A stretch of 64,000 nt of DNA from Hyalella azteca. Taxonomy: Eukaryota > Arthropoda > Malacostraca > Amphipoda > Hyalellidae. Where the stretch lies: NCBI RefSeq assembly GCF_000764305.2, contig NW_025941737.1, positions 1 to 64,000 on the forward strand. The letters run 5' to 3'. Shown piece by piece: positions 12,941 to 25,048 of this stretch; position 1 is the stretch's first letter; every line of letters starts with the position of its first letter. The position numbers and the translations under genes were made by a program. The notes under the pieces are model-generated. The model was not told the origin of the DNA. It was given only the letters and a program-made list of their open reading frames with translations, and made no database searches.

Positions 12941-14045
12941 GTAGCAGGTAACATTTTCGTTATTAAAAATCAATGCCCATGTGGCGGGTAACATTTTCGT
13001 TATTAAAAGTCAATGCCCATGTGGCGGGTAACATTTTCGTCATTATTAAAAAGCCGCGGTCATGTAGCGGGTAACATTTTCGTTATTAAAAATCAATGCC
13101 CATGTGGCGGGTAATATTTTCGTTGTTAAAAGTCAATGCCCATGTTGCGGGTATTATTAAACAGCCAGGCCCATGTAGCGGGTAACATTTTCGTTATTAA
13201 AATCAATGCCCATGTTGCGGGTAGTATTTTCGTCATTATTAAAAAGCCAGGCTAATGTAGCGGGTAACATTTTCGTTATTAAAAATCAATGCCCATGTTG
13301 CGGGTAACATTTTCGTTATTAAAAATCAATGCCGGTGTGGTGTGTAACATTTTCGTCGTTATTAAAATTCAAAGCCTGTGTAGCGGGTAACATTTTTGTT
13401 ATTCAAAATCAATGACTGTGTGGCGGGTAACATTTTCGCGTTATTAAAAAACAATGCCCGTGTGGCGGGTAACATTTTCGTTATTATAAAAATCAATGCC
13501 CGTTCGTGTGGTGGGTAACATTTTCGCTTTTAAAAATCAATGCCCGTGTAGCGGGTAACATTTTTGCTATTAAAATCGATGACCGTGTGGCGAGTAACAT
13601 TTTCGCTATTAAAATCGATGACCGTGTGGCGGGTAACATTTTCGCTATTAAAATCGATGACCGTTTGGCGGGTATTATTTTCGTTATTAAAATCCATGCC
13701 CGTGTGGCGGGTAACATTTTCGTTGTTATCAAAATCAATGCCCGTGTGGTGGGTAACATTTTCGCTTTTAAAAATCAATGCCCGTGTGGCGGGTAACATT
13801 TTCGTTGATAAAAATCAATGCCCGTGTTGCAATAACATTTTTTTCGCTAAAACTCGCTGTCTGTGATGCGTATATGAACATTTCTGTACTAAAAATCTAT
13901 TCCCGCCTTGAGGGTAACGCTGTCTTCATTAAAAAAATTATGCCTGCGTAGAGCGTAACATTTTTTTTCTTTTCAAAATCGATGCTAGTGCGGTGGGCAA
14001 ACTTTTCTTCATCAAAAATTCCTGTCTATTTGGCCAATATTATTA
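12940..14045. repeat. About 41-bp minisatellite, over 20 diverged copies
   Basis: Copies share GGCGGGTAACATTTTCGTTA then AAATCAATGCCC and vary at many positions. Order decays towards 14045. Open frames of 88-100 codons on both strands are products of the repeat. Confidence 0.9.
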
Positions 14046-14309
14046 TTTAAAAAATTCCACCCACTTGACCTTTATGATTTTCTTAACAAAAATTAAATAA
14101 CAGGTTGGCGGATTAAATTTTGATAATGAGCTTATTTTGAATTGTACGGAATATTTCAGAGGACTGTGACAATTGTTATTTATTTTATTTACTATTTGAT
14201 AATGAAAACCTAGGGGCTGCGGCAAACACTTGCCAGTTTTCATCAATTAACACTTGCTTCTATACACATATTCATGACATTTTAACTGATAAATGCTATA
14301 ATTATTTAT

Positions 14310-15602
14310 ACACGTCTTCAAGGCGCATCAACTAATACGGTTATAACTATTTATCCCCGTGTTCAAGGCGTATATCAACTAATACGGTTATAACTATTTA
14401 TGCCCGTGTTCAAGGCGCATCAACCAATACGGTTATAACTATTTATCCCCGTGTTCATGGCGCATCAACCAATACGGTTATAACTATTTATCCCCGTGTT
14501 CATGGCGCATCAACCAATACGGTTATAACTATTTATCCCCGTGTTCATGGCGCATCAACCAATACGGTTATAACTATTTATCCCCGTGTTCATGGCGCAT
14601 CAACCAATACGGTTATAACTATTTATCCCCGTGTTCATGGCGCATCAACCAATACGGTTATAACTATTTATCCCCGTGTTCATGGCGCATCAACCAATAC
14701 GGTTATAACTATTTATCCCCGTGTTCATGGCGCATCAACCAATACGGTTATAACTATTTATCCCCGTGTTCATGGCGCATCAACCAATACGGTTATAACT
14801 ATTTATCCCCGTGTTCATGGCGCATCAACCAATACGGTTATAACTATTTATCCCCGTGTTCATGGCGCATCAACCAATACGGTTATAACTATTTATCCCC
14901 GTGTTCATGGCGCATCAACCAATACGGTTATAACTATTTATCCCCGTGTTCATGGCGCATCAACCAATACGGTTATAACTATTTATCCCCGTGTTCATGG
15001 CGCATCAACCAATACGGTTATAACTATTTATCCCCGTGTTCATGGCGCATCAACCAATACGGTTATAACTATTTATCCCCGTGTTCATGGCGCATCAACC
15101 AATACGGTTATAACTATTTATCCCCGTGTTCATGGCGCATCAACCAATACGGTTATAACTATTTATCCCCGTGTTCATGGCGCATCAACCAATACGGTTA
15201 TAACTATTTATCCCCGTGTTCATGGCGCATCAACCAATACGGTTATAACTATTTATCCCCGTGTTCATGGCGCATCAACCAATACGGTTATAACTATTTA
15301 TCCCCGTGTTCATGGCGCATCAACCAATACGGTTATAACTATTTATCCCCGTGTTCATGGCGCATCAACCAATACGGTTATAACTATTTATCCCCGTGTT
15401 CATGGCGCATCAACCAATACGGTTATAACTATTTATCCCCGTGTTCATGGCGCATCAACCAATACGGTTATAACTATTTATCCCCGTGTTCATGGCGCAT
15501 CAACCAATACGGTTATAACTATTTATCCCCGTGTTCATGGCGCATCAACCAATACGGTTATAACTATTTATCCCCGTGTTCATGGCGCATCAACCAATAC
15601 GG
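14310..15602. repeat. 45-bp tandem array, nearly perfect, ending at an N
   Basis: The first copies (about 14310-14440) are diverged. From about 14440 the 45-bp unit (core TATTTATCCCCGTGTTCATG) is repeated about 25 times with no visible change, and the array stops at a single N at 15603. Diverged copies followed by perfect copies up to an N suggest gap-filling, so the real copy number is unknown. Confidence 0.9.
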
Positions 15603-15603
15603 N

Positions 15604-16110
15604 TATATATAGGTCCAAATCTGACATTAAGTAGCTAGTCGCTATACTATAGCATTAGGTATTTCTTGCAATCATCAAATATTTAACGAATTTTTTTTAA
15701 CAAAGACCCTGAATTTTCTGAAAATCCAATAGTATCGCGTTTGAAATTTTTTATTTTTTAATAGTTTATGTTGGTTAGATTTTTCTTTCTAGGACCTTAA
15801 AAAATTAGTAAGAAAGTGGCATTTAAATTTCCCCCGTTAAAAAATATTTCTATCGATGAAGATTAATTTTTAGGGCGAATAAAACAAGTTTCAATGGTTA
15901 AAAATTGAGTATTTAAATTCACAAACAGCGACAAAGATTATTTTGTTGTTATTTCTAATAATCCTGATTAATCATGGCATTTCACAATCGAATGCTGTAG
16001 AAATGGCTTGGAAATAGGCATTTGTACAATAATATTATGACATGAGTTATTTATTAATTGTAATATATGCTATCTAGATAAAAATACATAACTGAATAAA
16101 AAAACGCAAC
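15604..16110. other. No gene seen
   Basis: This is AT-rich unique sequence after the array. It has no frame, RNA or element that I can support. Confidence 0.5.
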
Positions 16111-16117
16111 CGAATAC

Positions 16118-16310
16118 AAAAATTTGGAGTAGGCGAAAATATAGGATGAATAGAGTAGGCGAACACTGAGGATGAATAGAGTAGGCGAACACTGAGGATG
16201 AATAGAGTAGGCGAACACTGAGGATGAATAGAGTAGGCGAACATTGAGGAAGAATAGAGTATAGGCGAACATAAAGGATGAATAGAGTAGGCGAACATAG
16301 ATGATGAAGC
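16118..16310. repeat. 26-bp minisatellite, about 7 copies
   Basis: The unit reads GAATAGAGTAGGCGAACACT then GAGGAT, with small variations in the first and last copies. All three minus frames are open across it because of the repeat. Confidence 0.95.
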
Positions 16311-16421
16311 ACAGTGTATCTACGTCGGTGGGGTTACATGGGGGTAAGTATAGTATATCACATACAAATAGATCAGTACATCATTAAAAAATTATTCATT
16401 GTTAAAATTATTGTGTTGCAG

Positions 16422-16598
16422 CTGGGAAAAACTTCGTGAAACAGGAAATGTTGTTTCAAGAAATGATAACTTGTTTGATACTTTTGATAAAAAAATTTCA
16501 ATGCTTCGAATATTCATCACCCAAACGCGCAAATTTTGGAGAGTGTCTGAACTTATAATATTGTATAAATATTATACTCAAGGGAGCAAAAAAGTGCG
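16422..16598 (+). CDS. Possible internal exon, function unknown
   Basis: A 177-base stretch is preceded by an acceptor-like TTGTGTTGCAG and followed by a strong donor GTAAGT. It is open throughout in one frame, with the same intron phase at both ends (peptide begins WEKLRETGNVVSRND). A donor-like GGTAAGTATAG lies 80 bases upstream at about 16344, which would make a very short intron. I do not recognise the peptide and see no neighbouring exon that extends it, so it may be an isolated or transposon-derived frame. Confidence 0.25.
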
Positions 16599-16727
16599 GT
16601 AAGTAACTAAGTAGTTATTGATTTATATTACAAGTCACTGACAGTGGTAAATCTATAATTTTTTCTTCAAGTTAACACGATTTTCGGGGCCATCTGTTTT
16701 TGACAGATGGCAATAGGTAACCACCTT

Positions 16728-17000
16728 ACTCGTTCAATGTGGCTATGTAGGTGACCGCCATGTGCTCATGGCAGGAACTCGTTCAAGGTGGCTATGTAGG
16801 TGAGCGCCATGTGCTCATGGCAGGAACTCGTTCAAGGTGGCTATGTAGGTGAGCGCTATGTGCTCATGGCAGAAACTCGAGCAAGGTGGCTATGTAGGTG
16901 ACCGCCATGTGCTCATGGCAGAAACTCGCGCAAGGTGGCTATGTAGGTGACCGTCATGTGCTCATGGCAGGAACTCACGCAAGGTGGCTATGTAGGTGAG
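16728..17000 (-). repeat. 49-bp minisatellite derived from the coding 3' end of the bHLH gene
   Basis: Units start at 16728, 16777, 16826, 16875, 16924 and 16973, exactly 49 bases apart. On the minus strand each unit begins ATGGC(G/A)CTCACCTACATA and runs into a TGA stop, i.e. it copies the end of helix 2 (MALTYIATL then EFLP) and the stop. The copy nearest the gene is the genuine coding end; the others lie in the 3' untranslated region or downstream. Confidence 0.9.
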
Positions 17001-19718
17001 TGCCATCTGTAAGGTATCATACTTGCTAAGCTTGTCATGCGCCGCGCATTGAGGCAGCACCTCGCGCAGTCTGTCGAACGCCACGTTCAACGCGTCCATG
17101 CGCCGACGTTCCCGAGCGTTCGCCGCCAAACGTCGCAGTCTTTGAACCACTTGTGGATCGTCTGAGTTTTCGGAACTGTCGTCATCTGCGCCAAAATTTT
17201 GCATTTTGCAAATGCCATTGTCGTCCAAATTTGTTTTCACTTCTGAAGAATTGTTGTCAACCGCATCCCGTTCTTGCGTCCCTGAAAAATCGTTGCAAAA
17301 TCCGTCCAACTCTTGCGTATTCTGAGATCTGTGGTCCGCAACCACATTTGTTTCATTGTTTGTGAGGGAGAGATCATCACTAACAGCATCACTAACACTA
17401 GCACCTACACTAGTACTAAACACAAAGCCGGAATTATCACCGCTCGTACTGATGGTTCTACGTATGTCTTTTTCAGACTTGTTTGGACTCGTAATGGCTA
17501 CAGAACTCTTAGGTCTAAGATCACCGTGGTTATCACGACACAGTTCGTTGACAACAACCTCGTTGTTATCGAGCAAACCACAAGTGTTATCACTTTCAAA
17601 AGGCGACCAACCGCATCGCACTTTCACCTTCAGATCACTTTCATATATTCCATGTAGACTAGAGTTGCAGCCTTCGCTATAGACAGACTCAGTAGGTTTG
17701 TTGTTTGTAGTTTGTCGAGTTTGGGTTACGAAACTGGAAAGATTTGTAGACTCCGAAGAAACCACGATCGAGTCACTAATAGGGTCCAGAAAAGTATTTA
17801 CTCTGTCGCTAGAGCAAATTCTTTTTCTCGGTTTAAATGATACTTGAACACATCGCTTGTTTGTTGTATTTAGCTTAGGGAATTTCGGATCATTTCCTTC
17901 AATTTTCTTCACAGTCGTCTGTTTATTCTTCAATCGGGGACTAAACCTTTTTTCTGGAACCATCGGAGTTTTGTAATTACATTTTTTGGTCATGTTTTTA
18001 GGATCATTTGTACAAGCCTCTTTGGTCTTAGTCCCACTTGACTGCTTGGGACTACTCTCGGGTCCTAATATGATGACGTCATCGTCCACGTCAACGATGT
18101 TAATGGGAGTTTCGACTTCCAGCCCCGAACGTAAGAGCTCTGTTGCAGACGAAGTCATCTCACTGACTGGTGACGTCACGCCTGAGATGTGAGATCCTTG
18201 ATTGTCATTGGTCGATAGGAGCAATTGAGGGGACCAATCACAGTGTTTCCCGCTCACGGCGGAGAGGGAAAAGTTTCCACTTCGATAATCAGCAGATGAG
18301 ACTAAGTGGGTTTTAGGAAAATGCAGATATGCAGGAGGCAACAATGGCGTTGATTTATAATTGTATGTGACAGGTAACCATATATCTGATTTTGTCGATT
18401 GTGATTTTCCCAGTTCTCCTAATGCGTGGTTTCCGTAGGAAAAAATGTCGTGAAAGTTTGTACCAGAGACCGTTGATTTTGGTGAATATCTCGGCCCAGA
18501 TGATGCAATGGTGTCAAGCTGGGGATTTTCGGCTAATATTTTGCCAGAACCATCAAAAGAAACCGCAGGTGTTCCATAAAGTTCCTTATCAGAAAAATCT
18601 TTGGTAGAATCAACTTTTTCGTTGGTTCTGGGGAGAATTTGAGATACGTAACCTATGTTGTAAACGTATGGCATGTTTTCAGCGTGTGAAACAGGACACG
18701 GCGCAACACTAGTTGATGGATGGACTAGGTTCTCTGGTACCGCGCTTCTTATGTCGTGGATAAATTTAGAATTATTAGTTGAAGTTTTCGTTTCGTCTGC
18801 TTTCTGCACAAAATTCAAATAGTTTACAGCAATGGGACCAACAGGCTGTCCCAATGCCTCGACCTTGTTTTCAAATTCATTTGGCTCCGTTTCTTCTGTT
18901 CTGTGCACCGAGTCATCATTGACAGGCAAATTTACAGCATTTATGTCATCTTGTGTTAATATGTAATGTGTATCACTGTATTTGTTATCACTGCAACCTA
19001 CACTTTCGTAAGTCATTGTTATATTTCTTGCACTGGTGCCCAACACCACGTTACTGTAGTTTAACACAGGTTCTTCATCGAAGCTTCTTCGATCTGGCTC
19101 ATCCACATGAATATAAGTATGCTCGTGATTAATACACTGTTTGTTAAAATTGAAAACACTGTTATTTATCGCGTATTTTGTAACTGAATCACCAGCGGTC
19201 ACAGCATCAACGTTTGTCACTCCACTTTCAAAGTGGCATTGTCGTGATGAATTAGAAGATGGGGAGCACATTTGAAAATTCGTTTGTCGATTGCTGATAT
19301 CTGAAGGCGAAATTTGGGAAGTTATTGGTCGGTTACTGATATCTGATGGCGAAATATGGGAAGTTATTGGTCGATTGCTGATATCTAAAGGCGAAATATT
19401 GGAAATTATTGGTCGATTGCTGATATCTAAAGGCGAAATTTGGGAAGTTATTGGTCGATTGCTGATATCTAAAGGCGAAATATTGGATATTATTGGTCGA
19501 TTGCTGATATCTGAAGGCGAGATTTGGGGATTCATAGCTCGATTACTGACAAGTGCAGGCAAAATGTGGGAAGTAGTTTGTCGGTCGAAGGCTAACGAAG
19601 ATTTTGTTTTGGCGTTGATTTCACAAATTTTCGTCAAACGTCCGTTGAACTGAGGCACATTTGCCGCCATGTTGAACGTTGCATGTGGCACTGCGTTTTG
19701 AACGTTCATCAGCACCAT
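16962..19718 (-). CDS. ato: Atonal-family bHLH transcription factor, single exon
   Basis: This is a 918-residue uninterrupted frame. Residues about 862-918 form a complete atonal-class bHLH domain: basic region [13 protein letters not shown], helix 1 [12 protein letters not shown], loop, helix 2 [18 protein letters not shown]. The ANARERRRM basic region and LSKY-TLQMA helix 2 separate it from neurogenin and NeuroD. Atonal proteins bind E-boxes as heterodimers with Daughterless/E12-type partners and specify sense-organ and photoreceptor precursors. The chain ends seven residues after ALTYIA, as in insect Atonal, where bHLH is C-terminal. The other 860 residues are Ser/Thr/Asn-rich and far longer than in Drosophila Atonal (about 310 residues in all), with a 14-residue repeat near the N terminus. 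The start ATG has a good context (CAGCAATGG). An E-box CAGGTG lies at 19875-19880 upstream. Orthology within the Ato/Atoh1/Atoh7 group is not settled. Confidence 0.88.
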   Translation of the reverse strand: MVLMNVQNAVPHATFNMAANVPQFNGRLTKICEINAKTKSSLAFDRQTTSHILPALVSNRAMNPQISPSDISNRPIISNISPLDISNRPITSQISPLDISNRPIISNISPLDISNRPITSHISPSDISNRPITSQISPSDISNRQTNFQMCSPSSNSSRQCHFESGVTNVDAVTAGDSVTKYAINNSVFNFNKQCINHEHTYIHVDEPDRRSFDEEPVLNYSNVVLGTSARNITMTYESVGCSDNKYSDTHYILTQDDINAVNLPVNDDSVHRTEETEPNEFENKVEALGQPVGPIAVNYLNFVQKADETKTSTNNSKFIHDIRSAVPENLVHPSTSVAPCPVSHAENMPYVYNIGYVSQILPRTNEKVDSTKDFSDKELYGTPAVSFDGSGKILAENPQLDTIASSGPRYSPKSTVSGTNFHDIFSYGNHALGELGKSQSTKSDIWLPVTYNYKSTPLLPPAYLHFPKTHLVSSADYRSGNFSLSAVSGKHCDWSPQLLLSTNDNQGSHISGVTSPVSEMTSSATELLRSGLEVETPINIVDVDDDVIILGPESSPKQSSGTKTKEACTNDPKNMTKKCNYKTPMVPEKRFSPRLKNKQTTVKKIEGNDPKFPKLNTTNKRCVQVSFKPRKRICSSDRVNTFLDPISDSIVVSSESTNLSSFVTQTRQTTNNKPTESVYSEGCNSSLHGIYESDLKVKVRCGWSPFESDNTCGLLDNNEVVVNELCRDNHGDLRPKSSVAITSPNKSEKDIRRTISTSGDNSGFVFSTSVGASVSDAVSDDLSLTNNETNVVADHRSQNTQELDGFCNDFSGTQERDAVDNNSSEVKTNLDDNGICKMQNFGADDDSSENSDDPQVVQRLRRLAANARERRRMDALNVAFDRLREVLPQCAAHDKLSKYDTLQMALTYIATLREFLP
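19270..19560 (-). repeat. Coding 42-bp repeat in the bHLH gene, 6-7 copies
   Basis: It encodes 14-residue units of the form NRPI(T/I)S(Q/N)ISP(L/S)DIS, roughly residues 57-150. The period is a multiple of three, so copy-number change keeps the frame. No globular fold is suggested; it looks like an expanding disordered segment. Confidence 0.9.
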
Positions 19719-20660
19719 TGCTGCACTAAAACTTGGATGCTTATTTTCTTCAATTTATTTAAACAAATAATTAAAGCTTCCGTTTGTTGTTATTAATTCT
19801 GTGAAAACTTATAAAGCCTGAGTGGAATAGAAAGGGAAAATTGTTAATTAATTATTATGTGTTGATCAGCCTCAGGTGTGAATTGATTCATTCACAAATA
19901 CGAGTATATCAACACTAATAAAATTGGATTAACCTCTGATTTATATACCCGAATGATGCATAAGATTCTTATGGTCCAAATTTAATCAATTAAAAAGTGA
20001 CATTTTCTATCCATGATTAAGGATTTAGTAATTAATTCTGTGATTAAATTACTGACAGAGATATAAACACAAGCTACCACTGGACAAGTCGTCGGTATCT
20101 ATTGATTTAATTAATTTTAAAAGTCTATTAATAATAATGGTCTATTTAATAATAGGTATATTTGAGTCATATATCCGTAAATATGATAGTTCGTGTTAAT
20201 AAAATAAATTCCCATTAATAACATGGATATGCTATTATAAGTATGTGTATAAAATATATATATAGATTCAGTGATGGCCAGAATTTGGTGAAATTGCCTT
20301 TTCGCTTTTAATTTTACTCCCGCAAGCTCGAGTTCAAACATGGACCACGTGGCGCCTTTCACTAGCACCTCAATCAACATCCGCATACAGTAACAATACA
20401 CAACCTTCCCTGACCACAGCCAGCGGGCTACTGGCGAGGAGGCGGGGCCTGGCCTCGCTCCTCCTCGGGTAATTATTGTGTGCGTTTTTTTTACCCTAAG
20501 AATTTTTTTCATGCATTTGAGTCCAGACGTTAAATTAATTTTAGCCGCACTATAACAATAGACCGTGAAATCTGGGTAGGTCCTGACGAAGTCGGTTAAC
20601 CTTTAGTAATAACACAAGCCATTATAGCGTTGTGCTTACTGTGTGGTGGTGGGTTGGGGA
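19719..20660. other. Upstream region of the bHLH gene, no other gene seen
   Basis: This AT-rich sequence has a GC-rich patch at about 20430-20465. A minus-strand frame at 20117-20512 has no similarity that I recognise. The promoter of the bHLH gene should lie here, but no clear core element is visible. Confidence 0.5.
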
Positions 20661-20664
20661 ATTT

Positions 20665-21962
20665 GTGGTGGAAGTATACAGCAATATCCTTTACAGACAG
20701 CAATATCCATTAAAAAACAGATATATCATTTACAGACAGGAATATCCATTAAAAAACAGATATATCATTTACAGACAGGAATATCCTTTAGAGACTGGAA
20801 TTCCCTTTACAGACAGGAATATCATTTACAGACAGGAATATCCTTTACAGACAGGAATATCATTTACAGACAGGAATATCCTTTACAGACAGGAATATCC
20901 TTTACAGACAGGAATATCATTTACAGACAGGAATATCCTTTACAGACAGGAATATCATTTACAGACAGGAATATCATTTACAGACAGGAATATCCTTTAC
21001 AGACAGGAATATCATTTACAGACAGGAATATCCTTTACAGACAGGAATATCCTTTACAGACAGGAATATCATTTACAGACAGGAATATCCTTTACAGACA
21101 GGAATATCATTTACAGACAGGAATATCATTTACAGACAGGAATATCCTTTACAGACAGGAATATCATTTACAGACAGGAATATCCTTTACAGACAGGAAT
21201 ATCCTTTACAGACAGGAATATCATTTACAGACAGGAATATCCTTTACAGACAGGAATATCATTTACAGACAGGAATATCATTTACAGACAGGAATATCCT
21301 TTACAGACAGGAATATCATTTACAGACAGGAATATCCTTTACAGACAGGAATATCCTTTACAGACAGGAATATCATTTACAGACAGGAATATCCTTTACA
21401 GACAGGAATATCATTTACAGACAGGAATATCATTTACAGACAGGAATATCCTTTACAGACAGGAATATCATTTACAGACAGGAATATCCTTTACAGACAG
21501 GAATATCCTTTACAGACAGGAATATCATTTACAGACAGGAATATCCTTTACAGACAGGAATATCATTTACAGACAGGAATATCATTTACAGACAGGAATA
21601 TCCTTTACAGACAGGAATATCATTTACAGACAGGAATATCCTTTACAGACAGGAATATCCTTTACAGACAGGAATATCATTTACAGACAGGAATATCCTT
21701 TACAGACAGGAATATCATTTACAGACAGGAATATCATTTACAGACAGGAATATCCTTTACAGACAGGAATATCATTTACAGACAGGAATATCCTTTACAG
21801 ACAGGAATATCCTTTACAGACAGGAATATCATTTACAGACAGGAATATCCTTTACAGACAGGAATATCATTTACAGACAGGAATATCATTTACAGACAGG
21901 AATATCCTTTACAGACAGGAATATCATTTACAGACAGGAATATCCTTTACAGACAGGAATAT
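20665..21962. repeat. 19-bp array with an exact 152-bp higher-order period, ending at an N
   Basis: The monomer AGGAATATC(C/A)TTTACAGAC alternates two variants in the order C-C-A-C-A-A-C-A, giving an 8-mer higher-order unit of 152 bases that recurs exactly about seven times. Degenerate monomers are seen only at the start (20665-20820). The array ends at a single N at 21963. Frames of about 500 codons are open because 19 x 3 bases hold no stop; they are not genes. Confidence 0.95.
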
Positions 21963-21963
21963 N

Positions 21964-22100
21964 GCTCTAGTCATCCTGACGCAGTTAGGGCGTATCAGTG
22001 CTACGGCCGCTCTAGTCATCCTGACGCAGTTAGGGCGTATCAGTGCTACGGCCGCTCTAGTCATCCTGACGCAGTTAGGGCGTATCAGTGCTACGGCCGC
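21964..22100. repeat. 45-bp repeat, 3 copies
   Basis: Three identical units (core AGTCATCCTGACGCAGTTAG) follow the N at 21963. The downstream 60 bases are the inverse of 6860-6920, so this is an expanded end of the dispersed element described at 6640-7050. Confidence 0.9.
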
Positions 22101-22159
22101 TTTCACTGCTGCGTGCTGTGGGTGAGAAAGCGGGGCACAATTTGGAGCATTTGGCCCAC

Positions 22160-23028
22160 TAATTTTTTAATTGTTGCATTGATTGAGATTTTCCATTCCA
22201 ATTAAACGTCGCTCAATTAAAAATGAATGCCTTAGTGAATGAAATAGCGAGAATGAAGAAAATAAAGTGTAGTATGGATGCACGAGAATGAATGATGCCT
22301 AATGGCTGAGTCTTATTAATGCATGTGAATAAATGAAGAGATATAAGTTGGTTCCAAATAGTTTGAATTGAAAAAGGAAAATTTGTATCCCTTCAGTCAA
22401 CGTGCCTGTATGAATGACTAGCATTAGGTGTTTATCTTATTATTGGTCTGTATTAATATAGTGTAATACATGTGTGCACTAAATGGTCAGCATTGATGAA
22501 GAGTAATAAGCAGATCACATTTTAAAAACTTGCTTATAGTCGTCAATCGCATCATTATATCATGAAAACCTTAAGAAATTGCCTAACATCATCCGAAATC
22601 ATTATCACTGACAAATTTCACAAAGGTTATATTCTATTCATGTTCTTCGAAAAAATCATCTGTTCACTCAAAAAAATATCTGACCGCATTACTTGCGAAA
22701 TGGAGAGCCCAGAATTCCAAATGCAAACGAATTCTGGTGTCTCAAATGACAAAGATTAAAATCCGGAAAACTACTGATGTCATTCGCTGCACAGGATACT
22801 CCGCTGTTCATCGTCTTCTTCAACGCTCCGGCATCTGTTTTCTCTCAACGTTCCGGCATCTGTCTTATGGAGAAAGTCAGTTGCGTTCACGGCGAAAGCA
22901 CGTGTGTGGATTGCGATCTCTAAAGTAACCGGTAAATTTGTGATTTGAAGACTCTTAGTTTCTAAAAGTAATTATCATCATATTTGTTTCCTCATTAACC
23001 CGACTGGCTTTCTCCCTCAGAGGTTTGC
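22160..23028. other. No gene seen
   Basis: Two small plus-strand frames (22562-22759 and 22737-22928) have no recognisable domain and no splice context. No RNA gene or TIR element is visible. Confidence 0.5.
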
Positions 23029-23066
23029 CTGTCTCTTATACACATCTAGATGTGTATAAGAGACAG
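23029..23066. other. Nextera/Tn5 mosaic-end junction adapter
   Basis: This is a perfect 38-base palindrome made of two 19-base Tn5 mosaic ends (CTGTCTCTTATACACATCT and its inverse), the circularisation junction of Nextera mate-pair libraries. It is synthetic, not genomic. Confidence 0.98.
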
Positions 23067-23382
23067 GACTCCAACAGTGTGTTGCAGCTAACAGCCCCCA
23101 TCTTCCAGATATTGTTTTCAAAACATAAGTAGTTTTCAAAACATAAGTATTCTAAATGGTATGTTATGCTAACCTCTAGGAAAATAAACGTTCTTCTTTA
23201 TGTACCACCATTACTATTTTATTTTACGTCAAAACTGCTCAATCGGTTCTGCCCCACCCTGTATATTGAGAGGTTGAGATTGTATTGACCTTTTAGGCAA
23301 TTAGAAAGATTTTCCACCCTAATACAAGTATTCTAATCAAAATATTTAATTTCAATCTTTAAATATCTGAATTTAAAACTAG

Positions 23383-23622
23383 AAACAAAACAATTACAAT
23401 TATAAGACTTTATATAAAATAATTAAATGCAGTGAAGGGATATAAAATATTTGAATTGTGCACATGTTTATTTCAAACAGTATTGGATTTTCTCATAACT
23501 TAAGTCTCATTTCAAGTCGTATGAGGTTTGTTTGGTTATCGTTCATTTTATGTTTAGTATTGGTTTATTGGTCTGAATTAAATGGGAACAGCGCAGTCAG
23601 TCACTCAGTCACTACTAGTCGG
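23383..23622 (+). repeat. Copy of the interior of the hAT element at 27237-28094
   Basis: About 240 bases match 27339-27580 with few differences (shared GGGAACAGCGCAGTCAGTCA). The copy stops exactly at the adapter beginning at 23623, so it is probably a chimeric read fragment rather than a separate insertion. Confidence 0.8.
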
Positions 23623-23660
23623 CTGTCTCTTATACACATCTAGATGTGTATAAGAGACAG
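23623..23660. other. Nextera/Tn5 mosaic-end junction adapter
   Basis: A second perfect 38-base double mosaic end. Together with 23029-23066 and 24564-24582 it cuts this part of the scaffold into pieces whose adjacency is not trustworthy. Confidence 0.98.
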
Positions 23661-24563
23661 CTGCCACACTGGTTGGTGGAAGTGCTGAAAGAGAAATACA
23701 AAGTGAAATCAACAAGTGAAGTGGAGTGATCAAAATCTGAGTTGTGCTCAGGCTGGGAGGTGTGCTACCTGCATACCCGAAGTCTTCAAATCAAATTAAA
23801 AAAAAAAAAAAAAATCTGTCTTGTGTGCTTTGTCAGCTTTGAAGTCATTTCGCACTTATTCGGCGTCAGGAATGGAAGGAAAGATCGTAAGCCTTGAGAG
23901 GAATGAGAGCTAGTCTACGACACGAGTGAATTTGATGGAAATTTGCATTGGTAATATTAAACCACATTCAACTGATACAAGTAAAATTATGCCAACCCTC
24001 AATCATTTTGGCTCACCGAAAAAAAAAAAATTTTGCCCGTTGGCTGTTTGTCAATGAAAGTCTACTACAACATGAAGAAGAAAATTAACTCTGAATATCT
24101 AGCTATAAATTCATGTCCATGCAGAGCACAAACGTTTATATTTAAATTACTGGTCTAGCGCCTAGCCCAGAGGCTGAGAGGCAGAATGTTCACTGACTGA
24201 TCAAATGTGTGGCATGTGCATCAGTTGCTATCACTTCAGAGAAATAGGTAAATCAGTTCAATCACTAGTTCACTACCATCAAACGGGGTAATAAGGGCTG
24301 ATTGCCTGGGCATGGTAAATCGGGACAGTCTTCCCACATTTACTAGAACTGTTGTACTTTGTAGCAGTTAAACTTATCAAAATATTGTAAAACTAAAAAT
24401 AGTGGTGTAGAGTTCTAATATTTTTACTATCTTATCTCCACTATGCAGAGGGTGGATGCAGCGTCACCAATATATGGATTTTTAAGCCCAAAGCGTCGCC
24501 GGCCATTTTAAAGATACGTCGCCGGGTAATTTTTAATGAAAAGCCATTTACGCTGAGTAATGA

Positions 24564-24582
24564 CTGTCTCTTATACACATCT
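24564..24582. other. Single Tn5 mosaic end
   Basis: This is one 19-base mosaic end, CTGTCTCTTATACACATCT, without its partner. It marks a likely chimeric join just before the orphan RRM exon. Confidence 0.95.
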
Positions 24583-24774
24583 TTATGAAGTCTTTTCGAC
24601 ACTTAATAAAATCACCCATTGTCAACAGCCTTAATTAAAACTAAAATAAGTCACAAGAATACAAAATGAGTGAATTTTGACCAAAAATAACCAATAAATG
24701 ATAAACATTTTATTTGTAGATGAGTAAATATAAGGTAGTTAAAAACTTTATGCTAATGGGCATTATAACGCACA

Positions 24775-24921
24775 CAGAATTTTGTCAACAGGATCATAGT
24801 CATTAAAATCAATGAATGCAAATCCTCGATGCCGTCCACTGGAGCTGTCATACATGATGTTCACACAGGTGATCTGACCGAACTTCTCAAAGCACTGTTG
24901 AATATCAGCTTCTTTGGCGTC
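24775..24921 (-). CDS. Orphan exon of an hnRNP A/B-type RNA-binding protein (RRM)
   Basis: After a minus-strand acceptor (TTTTCATCAG) the frame reads DAKEADIQQCFEKFGQI and continues through GRHRGFAFIDF to NDYDPVDKIL. RGFAFIDF is an RNP1 motif, and DPVDKI is typical of the second RRM of hnRNP A1/A2B1-like proteins, which bind pre-mRNA and control splicing and export. The likely donor is the GTGTGCG after ATTCT. No other exon of such a gene is visible. The exon lies between a single Tn5 end (24564-24582) and an N at 25048, so it may belong to another locus. Confidence 0.7.
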
Positions 24922-25048
24922 CTGATGAAAATAACAGAAAAAAGTGTCAAAGAAAAATTATTATCAGGATTAAAAGAGGATTCTGAGAAATATCTTTGAT
25001 GGATTCTGAAAAAAGTGAATGAAAAAAATTACTACTACTACAAATAGN

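Noticed and set aside
14310..15602. Regularly spaced 45-bp repeats resembling a CRISPR array
   Set aside because: There are no unique spacers between repeats, the units are directly head to tail, and the genome is eukaryotic.
17153..19653. Several plus-strand frames opposite the bHLH gene
   Set aside because: They are antisense shadows of a long real coding frame and have no domain of their own.
20632..22205. Open frames of about 500 codons on the plus strand
   Set aside because: They are produced by a stop-free 19-bp repeat, are open in more than one frame and cross an N.
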